Shown: positions 10,675 to 23,238 of the stretch, one piece after another
Position numbering within the stretch: the first letter of the stretch is position 1
Layout of the letters: each line of letters opens with the position of its first letter
NCBI GenBank assembly: GCA_029255685.2
Contig: CM055315.2
Coordinates: 72,755,681 to 72,819,680 of the forward strand
Origin: Silene conica
Lineage: Eukaryota > Streptophyta > Magnoliopsida > Caryophyllales > Caryophyllaceae
Direction of reading: 5' to 3'
DNA length: 64,000 bases
The notes under the pieces: model-generated
Seen by the model: the letters and a program-made list of their open reading frames with translations, nothing else
What the model was told of the DNA's origin: nothing
Database searches by the model: none
Translations under genes and position numbers: made by a program

Positions 10675-13600
10675 TCACGTTTCACAGATAGAAATAGAGG
10701 GAATGTGTTGAATTTTGGGGAAATCCTTTCCGTTTGGAGCTTCACATCTTTTTATTAGTATTGAACAGGCACTAATCTCGAGCATCTGTAGGGAGGCGAG
10801 ATTCTGCATGGCTTCCGGAAATGATCTCAGGTTATTGCAGGAGCTAATACAAAGAGATTTAAGGGAATACAGGAAGCTTATCCATTCTGGTATCGCTTTT
10901 AAATTATCACACTTGTTGATCGACAAGCTCTCTAAGGAGGTTAAGTACTGCATCCCCTTAGGCAGAGTCATGAGCTTCGGGAGTGATGCTAATTCCAACG
11001 ATCGCAAACTTCCACGAAGATATTCCCAAGGCAAGTCATGTTCATCAGATAATACCAATTCTGGAATGAATCCTAGTTTAAGTGACTCTAAGGACGTGAG
11101 ATGCTTCCAACTTGGTATAGAAAGGCTTTTCAGATTTCTACATGAAAAGAACGCAAGCCGTTTAAGGGAAGAGAAGCTCTTGAATGCCTCCTCGAGGTTT
11201 GATAAATCATCAATCTCATTCTCAGAGATTATAAGGCTTCTAATATGTTCCATGGGGAGTGATTTGAGATAACCCAGGTCGTAAATTTCCACCTTGCTGC
11301 CCAATGTCATGAGCAAATTTTCATTTGACTTGTCCAAAAGCAGAGTTTTCACCATTGGGCAAGGAGGAAATGATGTTAGATTAGGGCAAAACTTGATTGA
11401 CAAATGTGAAAGGTGGGTAAATGATGGTTGCCAATTGAAGTTTTGCCCATTATCCAACTTGATCCCTCTCCACCAGCCTTTTAACTTGTCGAGGCCCGAC
11501 ATTTCAAGATACTTGAGGGAAGGGAAGAATATAATTTCTTCTACCCTTGATCTTGAGTCGGAAGTTGATCCACTACTACTATTGCAAATACTCATGTCCT
11601 CCATGTACTCTACATTTGTCAAATTATGGATTACCAGTGACTTTAGATGGCGGAGTTTGCGCATGGATGGCAGATGCTGTAACCTGTCACAAAACCTGAT
11701 ATAAATCTTCACTAGGTTTGGAAGAAACGTTTCCCAGTGACCTTCTCTTACCCACCTAGCTGGAAGCGCATCACCTAGGTATGACCGCAACTCTAACACC
11801 CTGATATTAGGCGGTGGCTCTAGCATCTCCAAAATTGGTTTGTGGTCAAAATCCATGCCATTAATTTGTAGGGGAAAAACTATGGATATCTCCTTAAGAT
11901 GTTTCATGTTTCTTAGCCGCCGACATTCTCCTTCACTGCCATCAACCATGGCAATATTTCTACAGTTTTAACGAATATGTATAGTAATGCTTCCTCTAAG
12001 ATTAGCCAAGGCTAAGAGATCCTCCAGCTGCCCAACACACCGTGCCTTTGTTGAATTTTCATCACCCACAACAAACTCCGTCAATGTGCAAAGGCTTGTC
12101 ATTTTGTTCATGCCTGAAGGCATATAACGCAGCCAACGACACATAGTTATATCCAAATGCCTGAGTTTCACCAGCTTGCTCAAATCGGCTGGCAACTCCT
12201 TTAACCCACAGCAGAAGCTTAAGTCTAATGAGTCCAAGTTGTAGATCTTTGTGATTGAGTTAGGAAGTACCTCAAGATTTATATTCCAGGAGAGATCTAG
12301 ATACCTTAGATGCATTAATTTGCTTATCGAATCAGGCAGAGTCTTAAGGTTTATATCATGCAAGTCCAGTGACCTAAGGCATGTCCAATTCCCTAATAAG
12401 CTTTCCAGTGGAAACAAGGACTCGGATTCATCTCTTACATAAGAGCGGACCTTACACTTAGTAAAAGTGATTTCCTTTTCTTTGCCTCCATTGTGAAACA
12501 AGTGACGAACTTTATCTTCCAAGTTGCTTGGAATACAATTCATCGCACGAATTTCATTCCCTGCTATGTTGGTAGCAACATCATGCATTAGATCGTGTAA
12601 TTTAAATGTCACAACTTCACCATATTCATTCAGTATTACGTCTTGGAAGAAACACCTTCGCAATAAGATTGAGAAATATTCCTCACCAGCATCTTCTATG
12701 CTTTGACCGTCCTCAAATGGCAGAATAAATCCATGTGCGGCCCAATGCCTGACTACAATCCTCTTGCTTATAACAAAATCCTTTGGAAACAATGCACAAT
12801 AAGCAAAACAACTCTTTAATGGAGACTCAAGGTTATGGTAACTAAGTTTTAAAATTGCCATAATCTTATTGTCACCTTTATTAATCCGGCCTAACCCGTT
12901 ATCATGAAAGGATTGCCACTTACTTTCATGCTGGCTAAATAGAAGACTTCCGACTACTTTTATAGCCAGAGGAACATTAGCACATTGTTTGACTATCTCT
13001 TTACCAACCTCAACTAGTTCAGGCGAATCTACATGCTTACCTTGTGCTCCAAATGCCGCCATGTCAAACAATTGCCACGAATTTTCAGGGGACAAACCTT
13101 TCAACTCATACATAGATTCATTTCCTATCACTTCTGCGGTCCTTTTAGAACGAGAAGTTACCAGAATGCTACTTCCTGCAGCACCTACCATCAAAAATTT
13201 TCTTAACTCAAGCCACTTCTCACGATCTTCATTCCATACATCGTCTAGAACAAGAAAGTACTTCTTTCCTCCTAATATCAATCCAACTTTGGTTTGCACA
13301 ATATCCATTGCAGAGCTGTAATTCCTTTCATGTGAGGCTGATTCAAGAATTCGGGCAAGAATTGATTTCACATCGAATTCTTGGCCATTCTGATCAGACA
13401 CACATGCCCACAACCTCAGTGGAAACTCAGTTTTGATTCTTTCATCATTGAACATCAATTGAGCAAGAGTTGTTTTCCCCAACCCTCCAACACCGACGAC
13501 AGTAAGAAAACTAACACCGTTCTGGCAAGCAGAGTAGCTAAGCAACTTGTCTACAGTTTCATTTAAGTCATTCTCCCTTCCAATAACATCACTTACGTAT

Positions 13601-14082
13601 GCATAAGAACATGTTTCCTGTATTCTACTCCTGATGGGTTGACAGTCGACTACGATTCCGAAAGTAGCATTACTACTAGCTATAAGTCCTATAGCATCAA
13701 TCTTCTTCCTTATTTTCTTAACTCCTTGAGAAATTGTGTATGCAACACTGAGAGGGTTACTAGAAGAGAAGAAGTCGCGAACCTTTTCAGAGAAATGACT
13801 GTCATTGGAATGCTCCTTCAGCTCAGCCAAAGTAACAAACTTGTCAAAGAAATCATCAGCATCATAAACAACATCCTTGAGCTTTTCGATATAGTTTCGG
13901 GTTTTGTTGGAGAGCTCTTCCTGGTGTTGTGCATCAATCAACACACCCCTAATAGTGGAGATGGTATCTTTGAGGTCTTCTAGTTTAGATTTGTATCCCC
14001 ATATGGAGCAAATTTCCTTTATGAACTCAGTCCCAATAACTGTGATGAGTTTTTCAGCAATTTGGGTACCAAGTTGGGCCAT
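10675..14082 (-). pseudogene. CC-NB-ARC-LRR immune receptor (RGA type) with in-frame stop
   Basis: The likely start is the ATG at 14082 (MAQLGTQIAEKL), the usual form for this class; an in-frame ATG at 14115 adds 11 residues. Counting from 14115: Rx-type coiled coil with DVVYDADD (81-88), P-loop GVGGLGKTT (208-216), kinase-2 FLVLDDVW (287-294), RNBS-B SSILVTSRS, GLPL-type VPLAI (381-385), RNBS-D CFAYCALFP (436-444), and LHD in place of MHD (506-508). LRRs follow. A TAA at 11968-11970 stops the frame after 715 residues. The same frame continues for about 430 codons of LRR to 10675. The undisrupted length of about 1,145 residues is normal for cytosolic CNLs that sense pathogen effectors. No intron is needed. 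It is either a pseudogene or a truncated receptor keeping only the first LRRs. Confidence 0.85.
11968..11970 (-). other. Premature TAA in the NLR frame
   Basis: Minus-strand codons read ATT CGT TAA AAC TGT, and the reading frame is unchanged on both sides. Six codons later an in-frame ATG (11949) opens the LRR-only part. One substitution is enough to explain it, and no splice pair nearby would remove it. Confidence 0.85.
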
Positions 14083-14269
14083 TTTGGGATTTTCAGGGAT
14101 GACCAGGAGATGCAAAAACTAACTTCACTTGGGATTGGGAAATAACTGAACAAGTCTTATAAATTATAGTCAACCATCTTTCCAGAAGACTTCTCATTTT
14201 CAAAGAGCCAATTATTTTTGTTTAATGATTCACAAATCACAAGTGGCTCACTTCATAATTGATAAGAGT

Positions 14270-14475
14270 ATTTGTTTGTCGTGTACAGAGCAATGTAATT
14301 GGGTGGGTCGGGCCGTGTTTGTGTCGACCTGCAGTGCCCAGCCCTCCTCCAGTCCCGGCCCAAGCATGGGTTGTTGGCCTTTCGTGCCATGCCCGACCCA
14401 TTTCCTTTTGTTGTGGCCCAGCCCATGGTCCATTCAGATTCGTGTCGTGTTTGGGGGTTTTTGTAAGTGTTGTTT
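14270..14475. repeat. GGCCC-rich segment, probable decayed MITE
   Basis: GGGTCGGGCC, CCCAGCCC, CCGGCCC and GCCCGACCC motifs are packed into about 200 bp of otherwise AT-rich DNA, resembling the interiors of the GC-rich MITEs at 4672 and 45584. No clean termini or TSD were found, so the element type is not established. Confidence 0.35.
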
Positions 14476-14483
14476 TTATGTTA

Positions 14484-14513
14484 CTAGTTTAGAACCCGTG
14501 CAAAGGTGTACGG
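14484..14513 (-). mobile_element. Helitron 3' terminus
   Basis: On the minus strand a hairpin (14495-14513, CCGTACACC/TTGCACGGG with a G-U pair) precedes CTAG at 14484-14487 and then T. The matching 5' end was not located, so only the terminus is annotated. Confidence 0.5.
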
Positions 14514-14607
14514 ACATATATAGATGAATTTTTACAATTTCATATTATCATTGTAGTAATAAGAGTACAAAACATTTGAGGTAGGATTGGAAAAAATAAT
14601 TTAAGAA

Positions 14608-15629
14608 TCATTATATATATAAAAGACAAATGTTAAAATGCTAATGTGGCACTACCATATTTCAGTATTTGTATAATGGAGCTCTCTCATTCATTTTGGT
14701 AATGTTAAGTCTAATTTGACCAATAAAAAAAGCCATGAAATATTGTAATTAATGCTGACGTGAGAATTTGTATAATTTTTCATATACATACACCGAAGAT
14801 GCAATTACTCTTTCTAATTAATAATATTAAAATAGTATTAATTACTCTTTTGGTTTTCCCACGCAAGATGCAATTCACATAAGATTATTACTATAATTAA
14901 TACAATGATAATTATAATAAATAATAAATAATGGGTAATGCCAACTTCAAATAACGAGAATTTGTATAATTTCATATACATACATACATACATTTTTCAT
15001 TTAATTACTCTTTTGGTTTTCCCACGCAAGATGCTATTCACATGAGATGGTTACTATAATTAATACTATTATCATTATAATTATAATAAATATCATTATT
15101 GTCATTATACATATAAAAGAAGAATGTAAAAATGCTGATGTGGCACAACAATATTTCAGCATTTGTATTTTGAAGCATTCTCATTATACATTTTGAAGCA
15201 CAACAATTCAATCAATAAGAATCAACCAAGTAAACATGTAATTGATGAGTTAAAGGTAAAGGAGAGAATATTTAATCCAAATATATTAATGAGAGTAATT
15301 TAGATAAGGAGATCATATTCTCTGCTTTTACGATTTTGAAAGAAATTAATACCTCTGATTAATATTTTTAGTAGTTCCTAAACATTTACAATTTTCAATG
15401 AATCATATTCAAGTTGAAATCAGGATCATAATGAAAGTGGGTGGAGCCTTTTCCCATCTAATATCTCCGTTGTCTACTTTGTTTATTTTTTTGTTTTTTT
15501 TCTTTAAAATTTAATCATATTTATGAAAAGATTTGGTATAATCTTTTTACACTGTTTCCATTTTATGCATTTTATAGATTACAAAGTTGAAATTAACAGT
15601 CCCGTGAATTTTCACGGGTGTTACGCTAG
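14608..15629 (+). mobile_element. Non-autonomous Helitron (about 1.02 kb) with nested or duplicated 5' end
   Basis: The 3' end is the perfect hairpin CCCGTGAATTTTCACGGG (15601-15618), TGTTACG, then CTAG (15626-15629) followed by T. A 5' start A|TCATTATATATATAAAAG is at 14608. A second, closely similar start (TCATTATACATATAAAAG) is at 15102, so either two copies overlap or the 5' part was duplicated. A 165-bp tandem repeat starting near 14839 and 15004 supports duplication. No coding capacity. Confidence 0.6.
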
Positions 15630-17127
15630 TGTATTATTAAATTTGATGTTTTTGGGAAACAAAAGAAAGATTAAAAAAACCAATAAAAAAGTTATGTGTG
15701 CTTTAGACGTATCAAAACATGATTCGACCCGTAAACCTGGCCCGATTTGATCCGATTTTAAATTTTCATGGTCAAAGACATGTAAATCTTGACCCGCAAC
15801 ACGAAATGACTCAAATCCAAAATAACCTGTTATTTTGTGGTTGAAATTCGAACCGACCTGTTCAACCCGGTGGTTTGAAGATAAATTAAGATATATTAAA
15901 ATATTATTATATTTTTATTATATTTGAAATAATAAATATAATCGTAAGATTTTAATGGAAAAATTAATTTAAAAGTAAATTTTATATAACTTTAAACCAT
16001 TAAATCATAAAATAATTAAAAAAAATTAATATATCTAAAAAACATTACATATGAGCAAAGTTAAATTTGCGTTTTGACGGATTTTTTTTTTTTAAATATA
16101 ACTTATAAACTCCATAAACTCAGAAAAAATACACATAAGCTCAATTAAAAATTAAAAATTAAAAGTTGGATCTGAAATAGTACATCTAATATATGTTCAT
16201 TTTTTTCGAAATAGTGCGGCAAAATCATATTAAAACCTACAATTCACATTTATCTTTTTTATATCTTGAAATTAAATGACAATAGTAAAAATATTAATTA
16301 AATTCGTTGATAAAAGTTCTGATGAACAAATACCTTTAAAAAATTTACACCGTGCTGAAAATGTATAACATGATATATGGATAATATTTGTATAAATCAA
16401 CTTACTTATGCAAAAAAGTTTCGTCAAAATTTAACTATAATAAAAAATAATCGCAGAAATTGATGTATGACTAAGGGGAGAGTTTGACATTAGAAGCTAA
16501 AAAATTTGTATTTTGGGAAAATATAATCTTGAAGAATGATAGGATAGTTTTTTGAAGGAAGGTAATAATCTAAAATAGCAATATTGAAAATAATTCATTG
16601 TATGCATCTTTAGGGTTTGGATTAGGCGGGAAAAAAATCAACGGTAGCGTGATACGTGTCAAGTTTAATGTACACCGGTTCTTCTTTTTTACTTATATAT
16701 ACTCCATATAGATATAGATATAGATATAGATAGATATCGATCCATAGAGAGTCACATATGGGTACCATGCGAAATTGATCATCTTGTACTCTATTAATTT
16801 TCGTCTAGGTCCATATGAGACTCAATCATTGTTTCATATACGACCGACCCAGATAAGTAATATACCAATTTTAAATTTAGGTAGAGGTTTCTCGGTGAAA
16901 GAGAAAATATTTTCGACAAAAAAATATAAATGTCAAGAAAATAACTACACGAGGAGCTTTGTGGAAAGCAAATAATTTTTTTAAAATGAGATAAATTTTA
17001 TTAATATACTTTCTACACAAGTTGCAGAAAAATAAGTGTAGGAAATATACTATTATAGTATTATTAATATTAATTAATGTTATTATGTATAATATGGATT
17101 TTAGTTGGTTATGAGTTTATTTGTAAA
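15630..17127. other. AT-rich DNA, no gene seen
   Basis: Contains a short CCCGA/ACCCG-rich patch (about 15720-15880) like the interior of the element at 23239 and a (TATAGA)n microsatellite near 16709-16740. No coding region is supported. Confidence 0.5.
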
Positions 17128-17160
17128 CTAGTTTAAAATCCGTGCAAAGTTGCACGGGTA
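17128..17160 (-). mobile_element. Helitron 3' terminus
   Basis: Minus-strand hairpin CCCGTGCAACTTTGCACGG (17140-17158) is followed by CTAG (17128-17131) and T. Candidate 5' starts of the type A|TCTATATAAAATAAT occur at 19442 and near 19182, which would give a 2.0-2.3 kb element. That extent is not secure. Confidence 0.55.
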
Positions 17161-19680
17161 TATATAAAATTGTTTAAAATTGGCTTATAATTAATAGCAA
17201 AGTTAATATATTTTCCACCCACTTTAAACTCCTTACTTTAGAAAATATTTTAAGTATTTTTGTCGATTATTTTGAATCCAATTTTATCATATGTTTACTC
17301 AATGATTTTGACGGATAATTACACTAAGAAAGGTTCTTAAGATAACAGAACCAGAGTTATGATGATTTTTGTAACCCGTTCGTATGCAATACTCATGCAT
17401 TACAATTAAAGATGTTAAATTTTAATCCGACCAACCTTAATCCTGAATATTTGATCCATTTTACACTCAAGTTTTGTTAATTATGACATGCAATTCGAGA
17501 GATATACGACTCTTTATGGCTCGTTATTTCAGGGTTAAACCTAAGAAATTGAAAATAAGTTTATATTAAAAGAATGTCAAATATTACAAAAACATTAATA
17601 ATTATTTTATATAATAATTTTATCAAATTATTTAATTTCTATGTATAAAAAATTGTATAATAAATGATATTGCAACCAATATTAAGTTGTGATTTTTAAT
17701 TAACAAACATGATAAAAAAAAATAATAAAATAAATTTTTATTTTACATTCGTTCAATGTGAGATCTATGATTTCAATTAGTAATGAATATGTAGTATGAT
17801 TAAAATAGTAGTATCAAATATGATTTAACTAAAAAAATACTCCCACATATTCCGAATAACCCTTCCTATTTAAGGATGGAACGAGAATTTAAGGTAATTG
17901 AAGAAAAGGTATTGTTGGTATTATTGTGGGTGAAGTGATTAAAATAAGTATTGTTGCGTGGCAAAGTGATGTTGTTTTGTTATTGGATGAGGTACTTAAA
18001 ATAAGTATAAAACTTTACAGAAAAAGAAAATATCTAGAGAATTGTGAATAGACGAAAAGGAATTGGGGAATTATTGAAAATAGGAGGCGATATATTTTTA
18101 TTCTAATGACTATGGTAAAAAAAGGCGTTAAGAATGTTTTAACCCGTATTCTAACTTTGGTCGAAAGTGTGACTCATATAGTCATATTGAGACTACTGAG
18201 CGGTAGTAGACTGTCCAAATTCAATCTGACATGGCTTAGAATAAGCGAAGCCAATGATGTTGCTCTATTTGTGGGATGTGGAAGGTTCCTTGGTAAATTT
18301 CTTTTTTTAATCGTCGGTACCACGGTTGAAATTTTTTCTTTTATGAAAGTGGAGTATTCTTCGTGTTTTAATAGATCAATAAAGTAGTTGCCTTTATTAT
18401 AAATTTAGGTTTTTTTTTCCGTTAGAGTAAGTCATTGATTTTCACCATCTATCCAAGAGGATGGGATAAGTTTGGCCTAGTCGGGAGACTCAACCTTGCT
18501 AACAAAATAATGATGCGAACAAAATATTTATATGAGATTCTAAAATTATGTTTATTTTATAGACGATATTGCTAATAAAACTAATTTATTTATATGTTAC
18601 AATAAACATAATTTCCGTCGCAGGTTTATCATTTAATTATTTTTCTCACCACAACGTAAATTTAACTATGTAAGGTTATTAGATAGTTCAAATGTCTTTG
18701 AAAGACCGTCTTCCCCTAAGTTAGTAGGAGACATAACATTGAAAAATAGAAATTAAATAGCTCATTCCCTTTCAGAGGTCTCTCAATAGAACTATTAAGA
18801 TAGGGTCTCTCTAAAGTTTTTGTGTCACATTTAAAACCAAAAACAATTTAAAGTCGCGAGGTGCAAATTAGTACTTCATCTGTTTTTCTGAGATCTACTC
18901 ATTTGTTGAATATATGAGTGTAGTATTTTAATAAATTGGATATAGCATATGAAGACGAAAAAGTGCCGATTTAATTGCCTAAAAAACCATTGAGAATATA
19001 AAGTTTTGAGGATTAGTGAATGAATTTAGATTTTTTTTATTTAGATTTTTTTTGATAAAGTGTTATAATTTTGGAGTTATGAAACATTAATTTTCAATGG
19101 AAATGATGTATTATTAGTTTGGACGGAAAATAAATGTGGTGGTGGACTGGTGGTGGTTGTTATTACTTTATATAGATAGATTCAAAATTTCCTTAGCATA
19201 CAAATTATAAATGTTTAGTAGAGAACTCATGAAAAGGGTAGGGGAATTTTGACACGATTTGAAAAAAGATAATCTTTTTTGGGTTGAAGAATATCTTTTG
19301 TTTTCTTTATGGAAGGTTGAAGATTTGTTCACTTTATTAGGGAAATAATTAGAGTTGATGGAGAGATATGGAGGCAAGTGAATGAGTAAGTAGGCGGGAA
19401 AAAAAAGTATGTTGTGGTTTCTGTTTTATTATTTTATATAGATTGGTAAACTATTTATATTTTAGAAAGAATAGTTAGATACGTAAAAGTAGGGATTTTA
19501 GGCATCTTAAACTTTAATGTTATTATGTATAATATAATTTTAGTTGGTTATGAATAATAGACTATATATATTCTAGGAAGATAGTTAGAATAAGATTTTG
19601 AAATTAATTATAATAATATCTTTAGTGGGTTAAGGTTGGAAGATGGATAAATAGGCGGGAAAAGTAGTATGACAGTGGTT
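17161..19680. other. AT-rich DNA, no gene supported
   Basis: The open frames here are short and have biased AT-rich composition with no recognisable motif. Parts may be Helitron interior. TTTATATAGAT-type sequences recur at 19167 and 19432. Confidence 0.45.
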
Positions 19681-20450
19681 TGTGTTTTATTTTTTTTTTT
19701 ATTTTTTTTTTTGGAACGCGAAAAGAACGACTTACATACACATAGCTTGCTTGGCTAAATTATGAGCCAACCTATTCAAAGACCTAGGGATATAACTAAT
19801 ACTAAGACAATGAAAAAAACTATAAAGCGAAAACAGTTCCTCCAAAGCGTCTTCAACCAAAAAGTGCCCCTGTTCCACTTGCGCAATCTGCAAAACCCCA
19901 TTGAGACAATCCGATAAAACTTCAAGATGGCGCTCCCCACTAGTAACCGCCCATTGAATGGCCTTCTTCACCCCTAACAGCTCAGCATGAAGCGGCGTAG
20001 AAGCATACACTTTACACCTACCATTGTAGCAAATACTACCTGACTCGTCATAGACCACCCATCCAACCCCCGACCCTCGCTCTCCATCCCAGCTTGCATC
20101 CACCTTAACCCTCTTACATAAACAATCCCTCCTCATCCCCACCAAAAGGAAAGGGTTAGACTCACTTATGCTTTTGCGGATATCATCACCATCCTCATCT
20201 TTAGCTATCACGTCCTCCCTCTGTGCCCCGCTCTCCCCTTTTTCCTTAAGATCCTTTGCATCCATAGCTAGAAGAACCAACGAGTTATACAGACGAAAGA
20301 AACCATTAACCTCAAAATGCTCCTGACTGAAAACAATCCTGTTCCTCATAACCCAAATACCCCAGATCAGAGCCACAAATTGAATAACCAAAGAATCCGA
20401 CTCTTGTAAATTAAAAAAGTAGTTGATCCATTCCACAACATGCTAGTGTC
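19681..20450 (-). mobile_element. 5'-truncated LINE (L1-type) tail with poly(A)
   Basis: On the minus strand an RNase H-like coding sequence is followed about 20 bp after its stop by a long A-rich tail (seen as T-runs at about 19689-19713). A 3' coding end plus poly(A) and abrupt loss of upstream reverse transcriptase is the normal product of abortive LINE retrotransposition. No convincing target-site duplication was found. Confidence 0.65.
19732..20436 (-). pseudogene. RNase H-like (RVT_3) domain of a LINE polyprotein
   Basis: The 234-codon frame has WGIWVMRNRIVF, typical of the linker after the plant LINE reverse transcriptase zinc-binding region. The RNase H core follows: KVDASWD (first Asp), LHAELLGVKKAI (Glu), LSDCLN (second Asp), and a C-terminal IPRSLNRLAHNLAK, where the last acidic residue is replaced by the His/Asn seen in this family. 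It would have acted on RNA/DNA hybrids during LINE insertion. An in-frame stop lies just upstream of the first Met, and the reverse transcriptase is missing. Stand-alone host RVT_3 genes exist, but the poly(A) tract immediately downstream favours a LINE remnant. Confidence 0.75.
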
Positions 20451-20700
20451 GTGTCCTGCCAAAGCACTAATTTCCTCTTTGTGACCCGCCCTAAAACACG
20501 TTGTGATGTGTATGTGCCAGCCCGTACTGTTCACTAAGCCCGGGCTGCCCATTGAGCCTAGGCCCGATGTGTTATAGTCGATCAGTTATATTGCCTGGGT
20601 TATTACTATCGATCATCTCCGTTGCCTCCTATCATTACTACCGAGCATCTCTATTGCCCGGGGCCTTGGCATGTTATACTATGATCATGTTTATTGCCTC
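20451..20700. other. GC-rich low-complexity patch
   Basis: Contains GCCCGGGCTGCCC and two copies of a CGATCA..TTGCC(C/T) unit (CGATCATCTCCGTTGCC, CGAGCATCTCTATTGCC). Probably decayed repetitive DNA. No gene. Confidence 0.35.
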
Positions 20701-20818
20701 CTCTCACTGCTTATTAATGACTAAGATTTGATTTGGTGGAAAAAATAACGGTTAGATTTATCAAGATTGTACTACATATTCTCCCAAAAAAAAAAAAGAG
20801 ATTGTACTTCATATAAAA

Positions 20819-21874
20819 CTAGTATAACACCCGTGAAAATTCACGGGGTTGTTTATTTTTCACTTTTAAAGAAAAAGATCAATTAAATTTATTAAATAAT
20901 CTAATAACGTATTTGATATATATGAAAAACTTTAATAAAATTAAATGGAGATGTGATTGGGTGATTTGTTGAATGAAAAACTGATGATATTGGAACCGTT
21001 TTTACCGGATTTATTGAAGTAAGAGTTGAGAAGAAGAAAATGACTTTGTCTACTGAACTTCTCAAGCAACCTTAAAAAAGGAATGGGTTTTTTTGAAAAT
21101 CATTGATTGACAATTGGTAGGGGTGAATGGAGATGTGATTGGGTGATTTGTTGAGTAAATAGAGGATTAAGAAGTTTAACAGTAATCGAAAAAATAATTA
21201 CTCCTTATTCATAGAGCAATATTAAAAGAACAGTATAATTAAGAATTCCTAATTCAACTATGTACATTGATATTCTTATTCTTTTTATATTCTTTATCGA
21301 AAAACAACTGTTATAATTAATAGCATTGTAATTAGTTGACTTATAGTAATAATCAATGTATGGGGAAAATGCTTAGCATTAATTGTCTTACAATAGTCCA
21401 AATTATAATTAATATTTAATTAATAGAAAGAGACGAAATGACTCGAACATATGTGATGAGTTTGTAGAGGAAGTAAGGCTTGCTCTTCACTCTCCTACCT
21501 ACTTTAACTATTTATCTAAAAATTATCTCATTTCCGCTACTGCTCCGAAATATAATATAAGACGTCAACTATATAAATTGATATTCTTATTTTTCTACTC
21601 GAAAAATAGCAGTTGTTATAATTTATAGTATTATAATTAGTTGAATTATAATATTCAATGTGTGGGGAAGATGTTAGCATTGATTGTTTTATAGTAATCC
21701 AAGTTATAATTAATATTTAATTAATAGTATTATAATTAGTAGGCTTACTCTTATTGGCCAGATTAGAACTAACACTGCCAAAATAAATGAGAGACCTTCA
21801 TTAAATAAATACTAAAATAATATAGTGCCATATCAACAATTTTACATTCTTCTTTTATATATATTACAGTATGA
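20819..21874 (-). mobile_element. Non-autonomous Helitron (about 1.06 kb)
   Basis: Minus-strand 3' end: perfect hairpin CCCGTGAATTTTCACGGG (20830-20847), TGTTATA, CTAG (20819-20822), then T. It is the same hairpin as the plus-strand copy ending at 15629. The 5' end A|TCATACTGTAATATATATAAAAGAAG at 21874 resembles the 5' ends at 14608 and 15102. Inside, an approx. 305-bp segment beginning GATATTCTTATT (near 21273 and 21577) is duplicated in tandem. No coding capacity. Confidence 0.65.
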
Positions 21875-22780
21875 TTGAGGTGGAGATTGAAGAGACCCTT
21901 TATTTTAATTTCATATGCAATCCGATCCATTCATAAGCAATGGATAGGTAGGAGAGAATGCTAATGGAGAGAATATTGGCTTTTTTTGTCACTATTATAT
22001 TGTTGGGTTGCAAGTATATATGGCAAAACTGATCCGACCAAAGACCCAAAAGTAACCCAAGTTATAGGCATACACTGAAGTCTCAACGGTCCGTTTTCAG
22101 CGAATAAACCTTCGATACGGGTCTATTTCTATGCCTTAAAAAATCAAACATAATTGCTCATTTATGAACAACTTTTACTCTTTCGTCAATATTTTTTCAT
22201 AAATTTCCAAACACTATCATTTCCCTCCGCCAAATAACCAAAAATGTTCTCTCATATTTCTTTTAAACCTAATCAAGTTTATCCCAAAAATAAATCTTAT
22301 TTTTCATACCAAACCTACTAATTAACTTGTTTTATCTATAAATGACAGCAACTTTAAACGAATTAAATTGAATATAATAAATTATCCTTCAAAAATCAAG
22401 CCCATAGAAAAAACATGTCTAGGTAACTATTCTATCTTGGATTAGGGTTTTAGTTTCTACAAACATGTAGACATCAATCTAATGATTTGCAATTATTGTT
22501 TATGGTATCAAGATTTGAGATCTTGGACACATCAATCTGGGCAAAACTGAACGCTTTTGATTTTAATGCTTAATTTGAATCATACTTTTTGAGTTATGAG
22601 TAAACATTTTGTGATGGTAGAAGTGGTGGTTTTTGGCGGTAGGAGTGGTGGTTAAAACATAAAATGAGAAAGTTAAAAAGGAGAAAATTGAGATGGTTGA
22701 AAATTGAAAAAAAAATTTAATGCTAACCACATGTTAATTATACTTGTAAAATTACTAAACTATCCTAAAACTAACTAATG
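21875..22780. other. AT-rich intergenic DNA
   Basis: No gene, hairpin terminus or clear element end was recognised. TGGTATCAAGATTTGAGATC near 22502 vaguely resembles a copia primer-binding region but is not convincing. Confidence 0.4.
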
Positions 22781-22784
22781 TGGT

Positions 22785-23232
22785 TTAATCCGGGTTTGAA
22801 AGTCCATAATCCTAATTAGACCTTCTAATTAGATTATCAATTTTAAATAAAAACACCTAAGTATAATGCATGCATTATTAAGTAATAATCAAAATAAAAG
22901 CGTAAGGAAAAATTAGTTTCCTTACATTGCTTATATAGAAAATTATGGGCACATCAAGATCTTCTATCTTGTCCTTGAACTATAATAATAAGGAAGATCC
23001 TCCAAAAGCACCCAAAGAAGAATGCCTCCTCACTTGTGCACCCAAGATAAAACCCAAAAATTACTACTAATATTAACTAGATATTATGTAGTAATATTCC
23101 CTTTTTAATATTCTTAATATTACTACTTTAGTAATATAAGAGAAATAATGTTTTGAGAGATTGGTTTGCATGTATATCCAAAGAGTGTTTTGTGCAAAAC
23201 ATGAAATGCTCTATTTAAGAGCAATCTCACGG
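22785..23232 (-). repeat. Fragment of the Ty1/copia LTR family
   Basis: The block containing GATCCTCCAAAAGCACCCAA and GAATGCCTCCTC matches, with drift, the interior of the solo LTR at 29265-30501 (GATCCTCCAAGTACCCAAAT...GAATACCTC). The right end is cut at the next MITE. It is an old truncated LTR. Confidence 0.55.
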
Positions 23233-23238
23233 TACAAA

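Noticed and set aside
11950..11970. A tiny intron removing the NLR stop codon
   Set aside because: The available GT/AG spacing is far below plant intron size and the class is normally intronless over this region.
10715..13983. Plus-strand open frames across the NLR
   Set aside because: Complement of the minus-strand NB-ARC/LRR coding sequence; no independent motifs.
14225..14527. Open frames on both strands over the GGCCC-rich patch
   Set aside because: GC-rich low-complexity DNA keeps several frames open at once; no domain and no start context.
18106..18387. 93-codon open frame in AT-rich DNA
   Set aside because: No recognisable motif, no splice context and no conservation evidence. Length is compatible with chance.
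22500..22560. TGGTATCAAGATTTGAGATC as a copia PBS
   Set aside because: Mismatch to the Met tRNA site and no LTR end immediately upstream.
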